Assembly (NCBI GenBank): GCA_000721375.1
Contig: JOGW01000003.1
Location: 62,001 to 126,000 of the forward strand
Origin: Streptomyces sp. NRRL B-3428
Lineage (GTDB): Bacteria; Actinomycetota; Actinomycetes; Streptomycetales; Streptomycetaceae
Reading direction: 5' to 3'
DNA: 64,000 bases
In this document: in pieces, positions 8,316 to 16,888 of the stretch
How positions within the stretch are numbered: position 1 is the stretch's first letter
How the letters are laid out: every line of letters begins with the position of its first letter
The notes under the pieces: generated by a model
The model's database searches: none
Told to the model about the DNA's origin: nothing
Seen by the model: the letters and a program-made list of their open reading frames with translations, nothing else
Made by a program: the position numbers and the translations under genes

Positions 8316-9284
8316 GTGACCGATCTCGCCGCCCTGCACCCGCAGCTCCCCTCCCCGCTGCAGCCACTGGACGACGAGCGTTTCACCCGCCGGGGCGTCA
8401 CCCTCCTCCTCAAGCGCGACGACCTGATCCATGAAGCGCTCCCCGGCAACAAGTGGCGCAAACTCGCCCTCAACCTCCGCGAGGCCCACGGCCGCCCGCT
8501 CCTCACCTTCGGCGGCGCGTACTCCAACCACCTGCGCGCCGTCGCCGCCGCGGGCCGCCTCCTGGGCTTCCCGACCATCGGTGTCGTACGAGGCGACGAA
8601 CTCGCGAGCCGGCCCCTGAACCCCTCCCTGGAGCAGTGCAGGGCCGACGGCATGCGCCTGGTCTTCATCGACAGGTCGACGTATCGGCACAAGCACGAGC
8701 CCGAGACCCTGGCCCGCATCCTGACCGAGGCCCAGGCGCGCGGTGCCTACGCCGTCCCCGAAGGCGGCTCCAACTCCCTTGCCGTACAGGGCTGTACGGA
8801 CCTCGGCCGCGAGCTGCACAACAAGGCCGACGTCGTGGCCATCGCCTGCGGCACCGGCGGCACCCTCGCCGGCCTCGCCGCCGGACTCGCCCCGGGCCAG
8901 GAAGGCCTCGGCATCCCGGTGCTCAAGGGCGGCTTCCTCGAAGGCGAGATACGCCGCCTGCAGACCGAGACCTTCGGCGCCCCGACCCCCAACTGGCGCC
9001 TCGACGACCGCTTCCACTGCGGCGGATACGCCCGTACGACCCCTCAACTCGACGCCTTCGCGGAGGACTTCGAGCAGCGCCACTCCCTGCCCGTGGAACG
9101 TCTCTATGTCGCCAAGCTGCTGTACGGACTTCTCACCCGTACCGAGGAAGGCGCCATCGCGCCCGGGACACGCGTCGCCGCGGTGATCACCGGGCGGCCG
9201 GGACCCGAAACCGAGAGCGCCCCGCCGGACAGTCCCCTCCCGCCCGGGGGCCGAAGCCCTTTCCAGGCTATCGGCGGCCACTGA
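8316..9284 (+). CDS. PLP-dependent ACC deaminase / D-cysteine desulfhydrase family protein
   Basis: The 322-residue fold-type II PLP enzyme has the Schiff-base Lys46 in LPGNKWRKL, the substrate/phosphate motifs FGGAYSNHL and PEGGSNSLAVQG, and the glycine loop CGTGGTLAGL. Family members open 1-aminocyclopropane-1-carboxylate or desulfhydrate D-cysteine; a choice between them needs alignment of active-site residues. The GTG start has no Shine-Dalgarno, but GACAAT lies 6 nt upstream (8304-8309), so the mRNA is probably leaderless. It follows the amidase by 31 nt. Confidence 0.88.
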   Translation: MTDLAALHPQLPSPLQPLDDERFTRRGVTLLLKRDDLIHEALPGNKWRKLALNLREAHGRPLLTFGGAYSNHLRAVAAAGRLLGFPTIGVVRGDELASRPLNPSLEQCRADGMRLVFIDRSTYRHKHEPETLARILTEAQARGAYAVPEGGSNSLAVQGCTDLGRELHNKADVVAIACGTGGTLAGLAAGLAPGQEGLGIPVLKGGFLEGEIRRLQTETFGAPTPNWRLDDRFHCGGYARTTPQLDAFAEDFEQRHSLPVERLYVAKLLYGLLTRTEEGAIAPGTRVAAVITGRPGPETESAPPDSPLPPGGRSPFQAIGGH

Positions 9285-9297
9285 CAGCGCTCTGCGG

Positions 9298-10890
9298 CTA
9301 CTCCTCCCGGTAGGCCGCCGCTTCCTCCAGATCGAGGCGACGCAGCAGCGTCCGCAGCATCTCGTCGTCGATCCGGCGCTCGTCCCGCAGCCGTACGAAC
9401 ACCTCGCGCTCGGCGTCGATCATCTCCCCCGCGAGCCTTCGGTAGGTGTCGTCGGCGGACTCCCCCGTCACGGCGTTGACCGCGCCGAGCCGCTCCCAGA
9501 CCGCGTTGCGCCGCCGCTCGAGGACCGCCCGCAGCCGGTCGGTGAGGGCGTCGGGCAGGGTGTTGCTCTCCTGCGCGAGCAGGCTGTCGAGCCGTTCCTG
9601 CGCGGCCCGCGAGGCCTCGCTCTGCGCCTGCGCCTCCGCCAGCGTCTCGGCCCGGGCATCGCGCCCCGGCACCTTCAGGAGCTTGATCAGCGTCGGCAGG
9701 GTGAGCCCCTGTACGACCAGGGTTCCGATCACCGTCGTGAAGGTCAGGAAGAGCACCAGATTGTGCCCGGGGAAGGGTGCGCCGTCGTCCAGGTACTCCG
9801 GGATCGAGAACGCGATGGCAAGCGACACCACACCGCGCATCCCGGCCCAGCCCACGATGACCGGCCCGGTCCACCCGGGGTTGCTCTCCCGCTCCCGGAT
9901 CCTCTTGGACAGCCAGCGGGGGATGAACGTCGCCGGGTACACCCACACGAACCGCGCGACCACCACGACCACGAACACGGCCACCGCGTACCAGGCGGCG
10001 GTCAGCCCCTCGTACTCCCCCAACCCCTTGAGTACCACCGGCAGTTGCAGCCCGATCAGCGCGAAGACGGCGGACTCCAGGACGAACGCCACCATCTTCC
10101 AGACGGCCGCCTCCTGGAGCCTTGTCGCGAAGTCGACCTGCCACGAGCGGTGCCCGAGGTAGAGCGCCACGACGACCACGGCCAGCACTCCCGACGCGTG
10201 CACCTCCTCGGCCGCGGCGTAGGCGACGAAGGGGATGAGCAGCGAGAGAGTGTTCTGCAGGAGCGCCTCCTTCAGATGCGTGCGCAGCCAGTGCAGCGGC
10301 ACCATCAGCAGCAGACCGACGCCCACACCGCCGAGCGCGGCGAGCGCGAACTCCCCGATACCGCCCGCCCAGCTGGCCCCCTCACCGACGGCCGCGGCGA
10401 GCGCCACCTTGTACGCGGTGATCGCCGTCGCGTCGTTCACGAGCGACTCGCCCTGCAGGATCGTGGTGATCCGCGACGGCAGCCCCACCCGCCGCGCGAT
10501 CGCGGTGGCCGCCACGGCGTCCGGCGGCGCGATCACGGCGCCGAGCACCAGGGCCGCGGTGAGCGGCAGACCCGGCACGATCAGGTAGACGGCATAGCCC
10601 ACGACCAGCGTCGCGAACAGCACGTACCCCACCGAAAGCAGCACCACCGGACGCCAGTTGGCCCGCAGATCGAGATACGAGCTCTCGACCCCGGCCGTGT
10701 AGAGCAGCGGCGGAAGCAGCAGCGGCAGGACGATGTGCGGATCGAGTCCGTACGCCGGCACCCCGGGCAGATACGACACGATCAACCCGACTGCGACCAG
10801 GAGCAGGGGCGCGGGCACCGGCGTACGACGCGCGAACCCGGCGACCGCGGCGCTGCCCGCGACCAGTGTCAGCAGTGGCAAGTACTCCAT
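9298..10890 (-). CDS. Na+/H+ antiporter, CPA1 (NhaP/NhaE) type
   Basis: The 530-residue protein has about 12 hydrophobic segments from residue 2 to about 400, then a charged helical cytoplasmic tail of ~110 residues. APPDAVAATAIARRVG and ESLVNDATAI match the conserved ion-binding region of CPA1 exchangers. These proteins exchange Na+ (or K+) for H+ at the membrane for pH and salt balance. The start is taken at ATG 10890; a TTG in frame at 10935 is the alternative. It is divergent from the zf-UBP gene with only 47 nt between starts. Confidence 0.9.
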   Translation of the reverse strand: MEYLPLLTLVAGSAAVAGFARRTPVPAPLLLVAVGLIVSYLPGVPAYGLDPHIVLPLLLPPLLYTAGVESSYLDLRANWRPVVLLSVGYVLFATLVVGYAVYLIVPGLPLTAALVLGAVIAPPDAVAATAIARRVGLPSRITTILQGESLVNDATAITAYKVALAAAVGEGASWAGGIGEFALAALGGVGVGLLLMVPLHWLRTHLKEALLQNTLSLLIPFVAYAAAEEVHASGVLAVVVVALYLGHRSWQVDFATRLQEAAVWKMVAFVLESAVFALIGLQLPVVLKGLGEYEGLTAAWYAVAVFVVVVVARFVWVYPATFIPRWLSKRIRERESNPGWTGPVIVGWAGMRGVVSLAIAFSIPEYLDDGAPFPGHNLVLFLTFTTVIGTLVVQGLTLPTLIKLLKVPGRDARAETLAEAQAQSEASRAAQERLDSLLAQESNTLPDALTDRLRAVLERRRNAVWERLGAVNAVTGESADDTYRRLAGEMIDAEREVFVRLRDERRIDDEMLRTLLRRLDLEEAAAYREE

Positions 10891-10937
10891 CGGCGCGAGC
10901 CCGTCCCGTTTCCGTAAGCCGTCGTAACCTGGCAATC

Positions 10938-11198
10938 ATGAACGAGTGCGCGCACGTTGAACTGCTGCCCCACCCGGAACCGGCCCCCCTCACGGCCACC
11001 TGCCCCGAGTGCGAGGCGGTCGGCAGCCACCCGGTGCAGCTGCGGCTCTGTCTGACCTGCGGGCATGTGGGGTGCTGCGACTCCTCGCCGTTCCAGCACG
11101 GCACGCTGCACTTCAAGGAGACCGGCCACCCGGTGATGCGCAGCTTCGAGCCCGGCGAGAGCTGGCGCTGGTGCTTCGAGGACAGCTCGATCGTCTGA
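10938..11198 (+). CDS. UBP-type zinc finger protein
   Basis: The 86-residue protein is almost entirely a ZnF-UBP domain: CAHVELLP, CPECEAVG, LCLTCGHVGCCDSSP, HxxxH in QHGTLHFKETGH, and the final WRWCFED block. In bacteria these small stand-alone proteins are uncharacterised; in eukaryotes the fold binds the ubiquitin C terminus. ATG 10938 has no ribosome site but TAACCT 7 nt upstream, suggesting a leaderless transcript. It shares a short promoter region with the antiporter. Confidence 0.88.
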   Translation: MNECAHVELLPHPEPAPLTATCPECEAVGSHPVQLRLCLTCGHVGCCDSSPFQHGTLHFKETGHPVMRSFEPGESWRWCFEDSSIV

Positions 11199-11243
11199 GC
11201 GTCCACCCGACCCCGCGGGCGTACGCGGGTGTGCGGAGCCCGG

Positions 11244-11269
11244 GGTTCGACCGCGCGAGGCGTGGGTAC
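11244..11269 (+). promoter_or_regulatory. Sigma-B/sigma-H type promoter
   Basis: GGTTCG (11244-11249), 14 nt, then GGGTAC (11264-11269) closely match the GTTT...GGGTAT consensus recognised by actinobacterial SigB-family factors. Its place upstream of the sigH operon implies autoregulation or control by a sibling factor. Confidence 0.75.
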
Positions 11270-11335
11270 GTCAACCCGGCGCACTCCGTTGGCAATTGGG
11301 CCCGCAGACCCCTAGCCACTGTCCGTACGCATAGG

Positions 11336-11350
11336 CTTACCATGAGTGAC
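11336..11350 (+). promoter_or_regulatory. BldD box
   Basis: CTTACCATGAGTGAC matches the BldD pattern nTnACnCWGnGTnAn at all but one fixed position (A for C at position 7). BldD with c-di-GMP represses developmental genes, and sigH is an established BldD target in S. coelicolor. Confidence 0.7.
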
Positions 11351-11564
11351 AACATGGGGCCCGGAAGCGAACGGGCCCGCGGGACAGGGAGCCTCGGAGC
11401 GCGATAGCGTCACCGCTGGACCTTGCGGCGCGTTAACCCGTGCGACGCTGCGTATGGCCCGCCGCCCGCCGGCGGGCCGAGTGCCCGAAGGTGCAGGCCG
11501 CCCGAGCGACAGCCGGGGCGTCCGCGCTCTCGGCCCGATATGTTCGACCACCTTGGAGGTGAGG

Positions 11565-11978
11565 GTGTCCCAGATCGCAGGCGAGCCCGCGGCCCAGGAC
11601 TTCGTCGAAGTCCGGCTTCCGGCTGCCGGTGCCTACCTGTCCGTGCTGCGCACTGCCACAGCAGGACTCGCGGCCCGATTGGACTTCACCCTCGACGAGA
11701 TCGAGGACTTGCGGATCGCGGTCGACGAAGCCTGCGCGATCCTGCTCCAGCAGGCCGTGCCCGGCTCGGTACTGAGCTGCGTCTTCCGGCTTGTCGACGA
11801 CTCCCTGGAAGTCACGGTCTCGGCCCCCACGACCGACGGTCGCGCCCCCGCGAGGGACACCTTCGCGTGGACGGTGCTCTCCGCTCTCGCGGGCAAGGTC
11901 GAATCCACGGTGGACGACGACAAGAACGTCGCCATCAGCCTGCACAAACAGCGCGGCGCGGGACCCGGGCCGGCGTGA
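11565..11978 (+). CDS. Anti-sigma factor, RsbW/PrsH-type serine kinase fold
   Basis: The 137-residue protein has the GHKL ATPase fold of RsbW/SpoIIAB anti-sigma factors. FTLDEIEDLRIAVDEACA corresponds to the N box helix; the C-terminal glycine-rich part is weak, as in Streptomyces PrsH/UshX. It should bind and inactivate SigH encoded next. GTG 11565 has GGAGG 5 nt upstream (11555-11559); GTG 11559 in frame overlaps that site and is unlikely. Its stop overlaps the sigma gene start (GTGA). Confidence 0.88.
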   Translation: MSQIAGEPAAQDFVEVRLPAAGAYLSVLRTATAGLAARLDFTLDEIEDLRIAVDEACAILLQQAVPGSVLSCVFRLVDDSLEVTVSAPTTDGRAPARDTFAWTVLSALAGKVESTVDDDKNVAISLHKQRGAGPGPA

Positions 11979-13042
11979 GGGACGGGGACGGGCCGGTGCG
12001 AGGCGATGAGCGTGGCGCATGGGGTCTGCCGGCCGACGACGGTACGGACGCCGCACGCAGGACCGGCCCTGCGGGGCTCAGGGATGCCGGTGACGTCGCG
12101 GGCATTCCCGAGCAGCAGGCCCGGCCGCATCCGGACACGGAGGACGCTTCGGGCCCGGGGCAGCAGGTGACAGGGAGCGACAGGGGCGAGCGCGGTGCGC
12201 TCTTCGGCCAGGCCGGGCGCGGCCGCGGGTCAGCTCCCGGCGGCAGCCGGGGGAGGGCGGGACACATGACTGACCACAAGCACGATCCGCAGGATCGCAG
12301 CGGCGCCAAGGCGATGTTCGTCGAGCTGCGCAAACTGCCCTCCGACAGCCCGGAGTACGCAGAGTTGCGCAACCGCCTCGTGCGGATGCACCTGCCGCTG
12401 GTCGAGCACCTGGCCCGCCGCTTCCGCAACCGTGGCGAGCCGCTGGACGACCTGACCCAGGTCGCCACCATCGGCCTGATCAAGTCGGTCGACCGCTTCG
12501 ACCCGGAGCGCGGCGTCGAGTTCTCCACGTACGCGACCCCGACCGTCGTCGGCGAGATCAAGCGCCACTTCCGCGACAAGGGCTGGGCCGTGCGCGTCCC
12601 GCGCCGGCTGCAGGAGCTGCGCCTGGCCCTGACCACGGCGACGGCCGAACTCTCCCAGCAGCACGGCCGCTCCCCCACGGTCCACGAACTGGCCGAGCGC
12701 CTCGGCATCTCCGAGGAAGAGGTCCTGGAAGGCCTGGAGTCGGCCAATGCGTACTCCACGCTCTCCCTGGACGTCCCCGACACGGACGAGGACTCCCCGG
12801 CGGTCGCGGACACCCTGGGCGCGGAGGACGAGGCCCTTGAGGGCGTCGAGTACCGCGAGTCACTGAAGCCGCTCCTGGAGGACCTCCCTCCGAGAGAGAA
12901 GCGCATCCTGCTCCTGCGCTTCTTCGGCAACATGACCCAGTCCCAGATCGCGCAGGAGGTCGGCATCTCCCAGATGCACGTCTCCCGCCTCCTGGCCCGG
13001 ACCCTGGCGCAGCTGCGGGAGCGGTTGCTGGTGGAGGAGTAG
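11975..13042 (+). CDS. sigH: RNA polymerase sigma factor, SigB/SigF/SigH subfamily
   Basis: The sigma core begins near the internal ATG at 12266 and has regions 2 (DDLTQVATIGLIKSVDRFDP), 3 (HGRSPTVHELAERLGIS) and 4 (TQSQIAQEVGISQMHVSRLL). The frame stays open upstream to a GTG at 11975 that overlaps the anti-sigma stop by GTGA, adding 97 Gly/Arg/Asp-rich residues. The internal ATG has its own GGGAGG, so both a 355- and a 258-residue form are likely; S. coelicolor SigH is known in several sizes. It is the general and osmotic stress/development factor paired with the upstream anti-sigma protein. Confidence 0.93.
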   Translation: MRDGDGPVRGDERGAWGLPADDGTDAARRTGPAGLRDAGDVAGIPEQQARPHPDTEDASGPGQQVTGSDRGERGALFGQAGRGRGSAPGGSRGRAGHMTDHKHDPQDRSGAKAMFVELRKLPSDSPEYAELRNRLVRMHLPLVEHLARRFRNRGEPLDDLTQVATIGLIKSVDRFDPERGVEFSTYATPTVVGEIKRHFRDKGWAVRVPRRLQELRLALTTATAELSQQHGRSPTVHELAERLGISEEEVLEGLESANAYSTLSLDVPDTDEDSPAVADTLGAEDEALEGVEYRESLKPLLEDLPPREKRILLLRFFGNMTQSQIAQEVGISQMHVSRLLARTLAQLRERLLVEE

Positions 13043-13151
13043 GCATACGAGGAGTGGGCTTCGCCGACCGAGGCGGGGCCCTCCTTGCCGTATCGCCCCG
13101 TCCCACCCCGCCCCCGGACAGTGCCCCGCTCGCCCCCGCTACCCTGCAGTG

Positions 13152-13568
13152 GTGAGCAGTGACCAGACCCCCGCCACCCCCCGCCCCCCGCGCCTGACCG
13201 CAGCCGCGGCCCTCGCCGCGCTCGAAGGCCTCGCGCTCATCGCCATCGGCGTCTGGCTCCTCGTGGACGGTCTGGCGGGCAACGCGTCGGACGCGACCCA
13301 GGCCGAGACCGGCGGGGTCACCCTGATCGTGCTCGCCGCGATCCCGCTGCTCGCCGCCCGCGGTCTCCTCAAGCTCCGCAGCTGGAGCCGAGGACCCGCG
13401 ATCATCACGCAGATCCTCGCGCTCCCCGTCGCCTGGCAACTGCTCCAGGCCGACAGCATCGCGATCCCCGCGGGCATCGCCCTCGCTGTGGTGTCCGTCA
13501 CCACGCTCGCCCTGCTCCTCAACCCGTCCACCACGCAGGCCCTTGGCATCGGGCCCCGCGAGGGCTGA
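13152..13568 (+). CDS. Small integral membrane protein, hypothetical
   Basis: The 138-residue protein has four hydrophobic segments (about 15-37, 53-72, 85-100 and 106-124) and no known motif. Two tandem GTG codons (13149, 13152) are possible starts; TACCCT at 13140-13145 lies 6 nt before the second, fitting a leaderless start there. It sits between sigH and the lipid kinase gene on the same strand, but with its own promoter signal. Confidence 0.75.
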   Translation: MSSDQTPATPRPPRLTAAAALAALEGLALIAIGVWLLVDGLAGNASDATQAETGGVTLIVLAAIPLLAARGLLKLRSWSRGPAIITQILALPVAWQLLQADSIAIPAGIALAVVSVTTLALLLNPSTTQALGIGPREG

Positions 13569-13644
13569 CGGCGACCACCCGTCCCCGTCCCGTATCGCGA
13601 CCTAGGTATGGGCGAGATCAAGAGCGCTAGGTACCCTTCCTCGC

Positions 13645-14613
13645 ATGCGTGCACTCCTCGTGGTCAATCCAGCGGCAACCACCACCAGTGCCCGCACCCG
13701 TGACGTACTGATCCACGCCCTCGCCAGCGAGATGAAGCTGGAGGCCGTGACGACCGAGTACCGCGGCCACGCCCGCGACCTCGGCCGGCAGGCGGCACAG
13801 AGCAAGGACATCGAGCTCGTCGTCGCACTCGGCGGCGACGGCACCGTCAACGAGGTCGTCAACGGACTGCTCCACAACGGCCCCCGTCCGGAGTCCCTTC
13901 CCGGACTCGCGGTGGTGCCGGGCGGTTCGACGAATGTCTTCGCCCGCGCACTCGGCCTGCCGAACGACCCCGTCGAAGCGACCGGCGCCCTTCTCGACGC
14001 TCTGCGTACGGGAAGTCAGCGCACCGTCGGCCTCGGTCTCGCCTCCGGCACGGAGGGCACCGAGGACGAAGGCGTTCCGGCGCGCTGGTTCACGTTCTGT
14101 GCCGGGCTCGGATTCGACGCGAGCGTCATCGGACGAGTCGAACAGCAAAGGGAACGTGGCAAGCGTTCGACCCATGCGCTTTACGTACGGCAGATGGTCC
14201 GCCAGTTCCTCGACGAACCCAACCGCCGGCACGGGACGATCACGCTCAGTCGCCCCGGCGAGGACCCCGTCAGCGATCTTGTGCTGTCGATAGTCTGCAA
14301 CACCTCCCCCTGGACCTACCTGGGCAATCGCCCGGTCTACGCGTCCCCCCAGGCCTCCTTCGACACCGGTCTCGACGTGCTCGGACTGAGCAAGCTGTCG
14401 ACCCCTGCGATGGCCCGCTATGCCACTCAGCTGCTCACTTCGACCCCGGAGCGCGGCCCCAAGGGCAAGCACGCCTCGCTGCTGCACGACCTGACGGACT
14501 TCACCTTGCAATCCAAGGCCCCGCTCCCCTTCCAGATGGACGGTGACCACTTGGGGCTTCGTACGAGCGTTACCTTCACAGGCGTACGTCGTGCACTGCG
14601 TGTGATTGTGTGA
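13645..14613 (+). CDS. Diacylglycerol kinase / sphingosine kinase family protein
   Basis: The 322-residue protein has the DAGK catalytic signature GGDGTVNEVVNG (63-74) and VVPGGSTNVFARALGLP downstream, as in DgkB/YegS-type soluble lipid kinases. These phosphorylate diacylglycerol to phosphatidate and so recycle lipid from membrane polymer synthesis. The ATG lacks a ribosome site but has TACCCT 7 nt upstream (13632-13637), suggesting a leaderless transcript. A hairpin follows the stop. Confidence 0.92.
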   Translation: MRALLVVNPAATTTSARTRDVLIHALASEMKLEAVTTEYRGHARDLGRQAAQSKDIELVVALGGDGTVNEVVNGLLHNGPRPESLPGLAVVPGGSTNVFARALGLPNDPVEATGALLDALRTGSQRTVGLGLASGTEGTEDEGVPARWFTFCAGLGFDASVIGRVEQQRERGKRSTHALYVRQMVRQFLDEPNRRHGTITLSRPGEDPVSDLVLSIVCNTSPWTYLGNRPVYASPQASFDTGLDVLGLSKLSTPAMARYATQLLTSTPERGPKGKHASLLHDLTDFTLQSKAPLPFQMDGDHLGLRTSVTFTGVRRALRVIV

Positions 14614-14640
14614 GTGGAAGGGCCCAAAGTCCTTTCACTC
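14612..14640 (+). terminator. Terminator after diacylglycerol kinase
   Basis: A 10-bp stem (14612-14621 with 14631-14640, one G-T wobble) starts within the stop codon region and is followed by a mildly A/T-rich stretch. Confidence 0.6.
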
Positions 14641-14933
14641 GAACGTTTAGACCAGGGTCCACCCCATGGAAGTACGGCTGTGAGCTAGCCGACACCGAGG
14701 AATCAAAAAAAACTTTCCGGAAGGGGTTGTATCCGCCGTCGAGGTTTGCGAATCTCTTCTTGGCGCTCGACGCGGCTCGCAACACCAGCCCCACAGAGTG
14801 CCGGAACCCCCTCTCTCGCACAGGACCTACACCAGAAATCTGGTAGCGGCCCTTCACCTGCGGGGGGATTCGTGAAAGCGTTCACATTCACAAGCAACAC
14901 CCTGCCAAGCAATACCTAGGAGATGGAGCAGTC
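14641..14933 (+). promoter_or_regulatory. Long upstream region of wblE (no gene)
   Basis: The ~290 nt before wblE contain no credible gene. Visible elements are an A8 tract (about 14705), a dyad ACCAGA-aa-TCTGGT (14831-14844), a second dyad GTGAA-agcg-TTCAC (14872-14885) followed by two more TTCAC words, and the ribosome site AGGAG. It is less GC-rich than its surroundings. The regulators are unknown. Confidence 0.55.
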
Positions 14934-15191
14934 ATGGACTGGCGCCACAACGCCATTTGCCGCGAGGAAGACCCCGAGCTCTTCTTCCCCATCGGCAACA
15001 CCGGTCCTGCGCTGCTGCAGATCGAGGAAGCCAAGGCCGTCTGCCGTCGCTGCCCCGTCGTGGAGCAGTGCCTGCAGTGGGCGCTCGAGTCCGGCCAGGA
15101 CTCCGGCGTCTGGGGTGGCCTCAGCGAGGACGAGCGCCGTGCGATGAAGCGCCGCGCCGCCCGCAACCGAGCCCGTCAGGCTTCTGCCTGA
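14934..15191 (+). CDS. wblE: WhiB-family iron-sulfur regulator WblE
   Basis: The 85-residue protein has the four WhiB cysteines at 9, 37, 40 and 46 that hold a [4Fe-4S] cluster, the G[VI]WGG turn at 58-62, and a basic C-terminal tail (RRAMKRRAARNRARQ) for DNA binding. The opening MDWRHNAICREEDPELFFP is typical of WblE/WhiB1-type proteins. Family members bind the sigma region 4 of the housekeeping factor and respond to O2, NO or redox. An ATG at 14923 is out of frame. Two terminators follow. Confidence 0.95.
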   Translation: MDWRHNAICREEDPELFFPIGNTGPALLQIEEAKAVCRRCPVVEQCLQWALESGQDSGVWGGLSEDERRAMKRRAARNRARQASA

Positions 15192-15303
15192 TACTCCGCC
15201 CCGAACGGACCTGAGCCCGGCGGCGCGTACAGCGAGTACGCATCTCCCGCCCCCGAGCCGCAGCGCGCAGTACCCTCAACGCGCAGAGCCGTTTGAAGCT
15301 TTG

Positions 15304-15329
15304 AGCCCCGAACCAACAGGTTCGGGGCT
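15304..15329 (+). terminator. Rho-independent terminator of wblE
   Basis: A perfect 11-bp stem (15304-15314 with 15319-15329), loop AACA, followed by TTTCT. Confidence 0.85.
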
Positions 15330-15355
15330 TTCTGCTGTCCAAGTCCCGTACGACG

Positions 15356-15389
15356 ACGGCCCCTTCTCCCGTACGGGAAGAGGGGCCGT
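15356..15389. terminator. Bidirectional terminator between wblE and the PdtaS-like kinase
   Basis: A long stem of ~15 bp beginning ACGGCCCC and ending GGGGCCGT is followed by TTTTC on the plus strand. It lies 33 nt beyond the kinase stop on the opposite strand and can serve both convergent genes. Confidence 0.8.
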
Positions 15390-15421
15390 TTTCCGTACGA
15401 GAGAAGGGGCGGTGACCGAAG

Positions 15422-16888
15422 CTAGCGCTGGGCCCGTACGGGAATGTCGAGCAGCACCTGCGTGCCCCGCTCGGGTGCCGCCTTCATGTCGAAGGTGCCG
15501 CCCAACTCGCCCTCGACCAGGGTGCGGACGATCTGCAGACCGAGGTTGCCGGCGCGCTTGGGGTCGAAGCCCTCGGGCAGGCCGACGCCGTCGTCCGTGA
15601 CGGTGATCAGAAGGCGGGCGTCCTTGCTCGTGCCGCCACGGACCGCGGAGACCTCGACCGTGCCGTGGTCGCCTTCGCGGAAGCCGTGCTCCAGGGCGTT
15701 CTGCAGGACTTCGGTGAGCACCATCGAGAGCGGAGTGGCGACTTCCGCATCGAGGATGCCGAAGCGTCCGGTGCGCCGGCCCGTGACCTTGCCCGGGGAG
15801 ATCTCGGCGACCATCGCGAGCACGCGGTCGGCGATCTCGTCGAACTCGACGCGCTCGTCCAGGTTCTGGGAGAGCGTCTCGTGCACGATCGCGATGGATC
15901 CGACACGCCGTACGGCCTCTTCGAGCGCCTCTCGGCCGCTCTGCGAATCGATCCTGCGGGCCTGCAGCCGCAGCAGGGCGGCGACCGTCTGGAGGTTGTT
16001 CTTCACCCGGTGGTGGATCTCCCGGATGGTGGCGTCCTTGGTGATCAACTCGCGCTCGCGGCGGCGCAGTTCGGTGACATCGCGCAGCAGGACCAGCGAG
16101 CCGATCCGCGTCCCCTTCGGCTTGAGCGGAATGGCGCGGAGCTGGATCACACAGTCGTTGCCCTCGACCTCGGTCTCGCGCGGGGCCCAGCCGCTGGCCA
16201 GTTTGACCAGGGCTTCGTCCACGGGGCCGCGGGAGGGGGCGAGTTCGGCGGTGGCCTGGCCGAGGTGCTGGCCGACGAGGTCGGAGGAGAGGCCGAGACG
16301 GTGGTACGCGGAGAGGGCGTTGGGCGAGCCGTACTGGACGATGCCCTCGGCGTCGAGCCTGATCAGCCCGTCTCCGACGCGCGGCGACGCATCCATGTCG
16401 ACCTGCTGGCCGGGGAACGGGAAGGAGCCCGCCGCGATCATCTGCGCGAGATCGGAGGCGCTCTGGAGGTACGTCAGCTCCAGACGGCTCGGGGTGCGTA
16501 CGGTCAGCAGGTTGGTGTTGCGCGCGATGACACCGAGGACGCGGCCCTCCCGTCGTACGGGAATGGACTCGACGCGAACCGGAACCTCCTCGCGCCATTC
16601 CGGATCGCCCTCGCGCACGATCCGGCCCTCGTCGAGCGCGGCATCGAGCATCGGGCGGCGGCCGCGCGGTACCAGATGGCCGACCATGTCGTCCTGGTAC
16701 GAGGTGGGGCCGGTGTTGGGGCGCATCTGCGCGACCGAGACGTAGCGGGTGCCGTCGAGCGTCGGCACCCACAGGACCAGGTCGGCGAAGGAGAGGTCGG
16801 AGAGCAGCTGCCACTCCGAGACCAGCAGATGCAGCCACTCGAGGTCACTGTCCCCGAGGGCGGTGTGCTGGCGTACGAGATCGTTCAT
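15422..16888 (-). CDS. PdtaS-like sensor histidine kinase
   Basis: The 488-residue protein has an N-terminal GAF-like domain (about 1-150), a PAS domain (about 155-280), then a HisKA_2-type H box with REIHHRVKNNLQTVAALLRLQ and a HATPase_c domain ending with NLGLQIVRTLVEGELGG. There is no membrane segment, so it is a cytosolic kinase like mycobacterial PdtaS, whose partner PdtaR is an ANTAR RNA-binding regulator encoded elsewhere. The start is ATG 16888; GTG 16897 is an alternative. Neither has a good ribosome site. Confidence 0.9.
   Translation of the reverse strand: MNDLVRQHTALGDSDLEWLHLLVSEWQLLSDLSFADLVLWVPTLDGTRYVSVAQMRPNTGPTSYQDDMVGHLVPRGRRPMLDAALDEGRIVREGDPEWREEVPVRVESIPVRREGRVLGVIARNTNLLTVRTPSRLELTYLQSASDLAQMIAAGSFPFPGQQVDMDASPRVGDGLIRLDAEGIVQYGSPNALSAYHRLGLSSDLVGQHLGQATAELAPSRGPVDEALVKLASGWAPRETEVEGNDCVIQLRAIPLKPKGTRIGSLVLLRDVTELRRRERELITKDATIREIHHRVKNNLQTVAALLRLQARRIDSQSGREALEEAVRRVGSIAIVHETLSQNLDERVEFDEIADRVLAMVAEISPGKVTGRRTGRFGILDAEVATPLSMVLTEVLQNALEHGFREGDHGTVEVSAVRGGTSKDARLLITVTDDGVGLPEGFDPKRAGNLGLQIVRTLVEGELGGTFDMKAAPERGTQVLLDIPVRAQR

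Larger units (their letters stand above)
11199..11564 (+). promoter_or_regulatory. Upstream region of the sigH operon (no gene)
   Basis: This 366-nt gap holds no convincing gene. It contains the sigma-B-type promoter at 11244-11269, a TTGGCA (-35-like, about 11290) with TAGCCA (-10-like) 18 nt later, and a BldD-type box at 11336-11350. The mRNA leader would be more than 200 nt. The density of signals fits a multi-promoter stress and development locus. Confidence 0.7.

Noticed and set aside
14645..14660. Possible dre upstream of wblE (TTTAGACCAGG)
   Set aside because: Only one half-site (TAGACCA) fits; about 10 of 16 positions match.
14699..14730. SigR-like GGAAT...GTT before wblE
   Set aside because: The spacing is 23 nt, while SigR promoters need 18-19.
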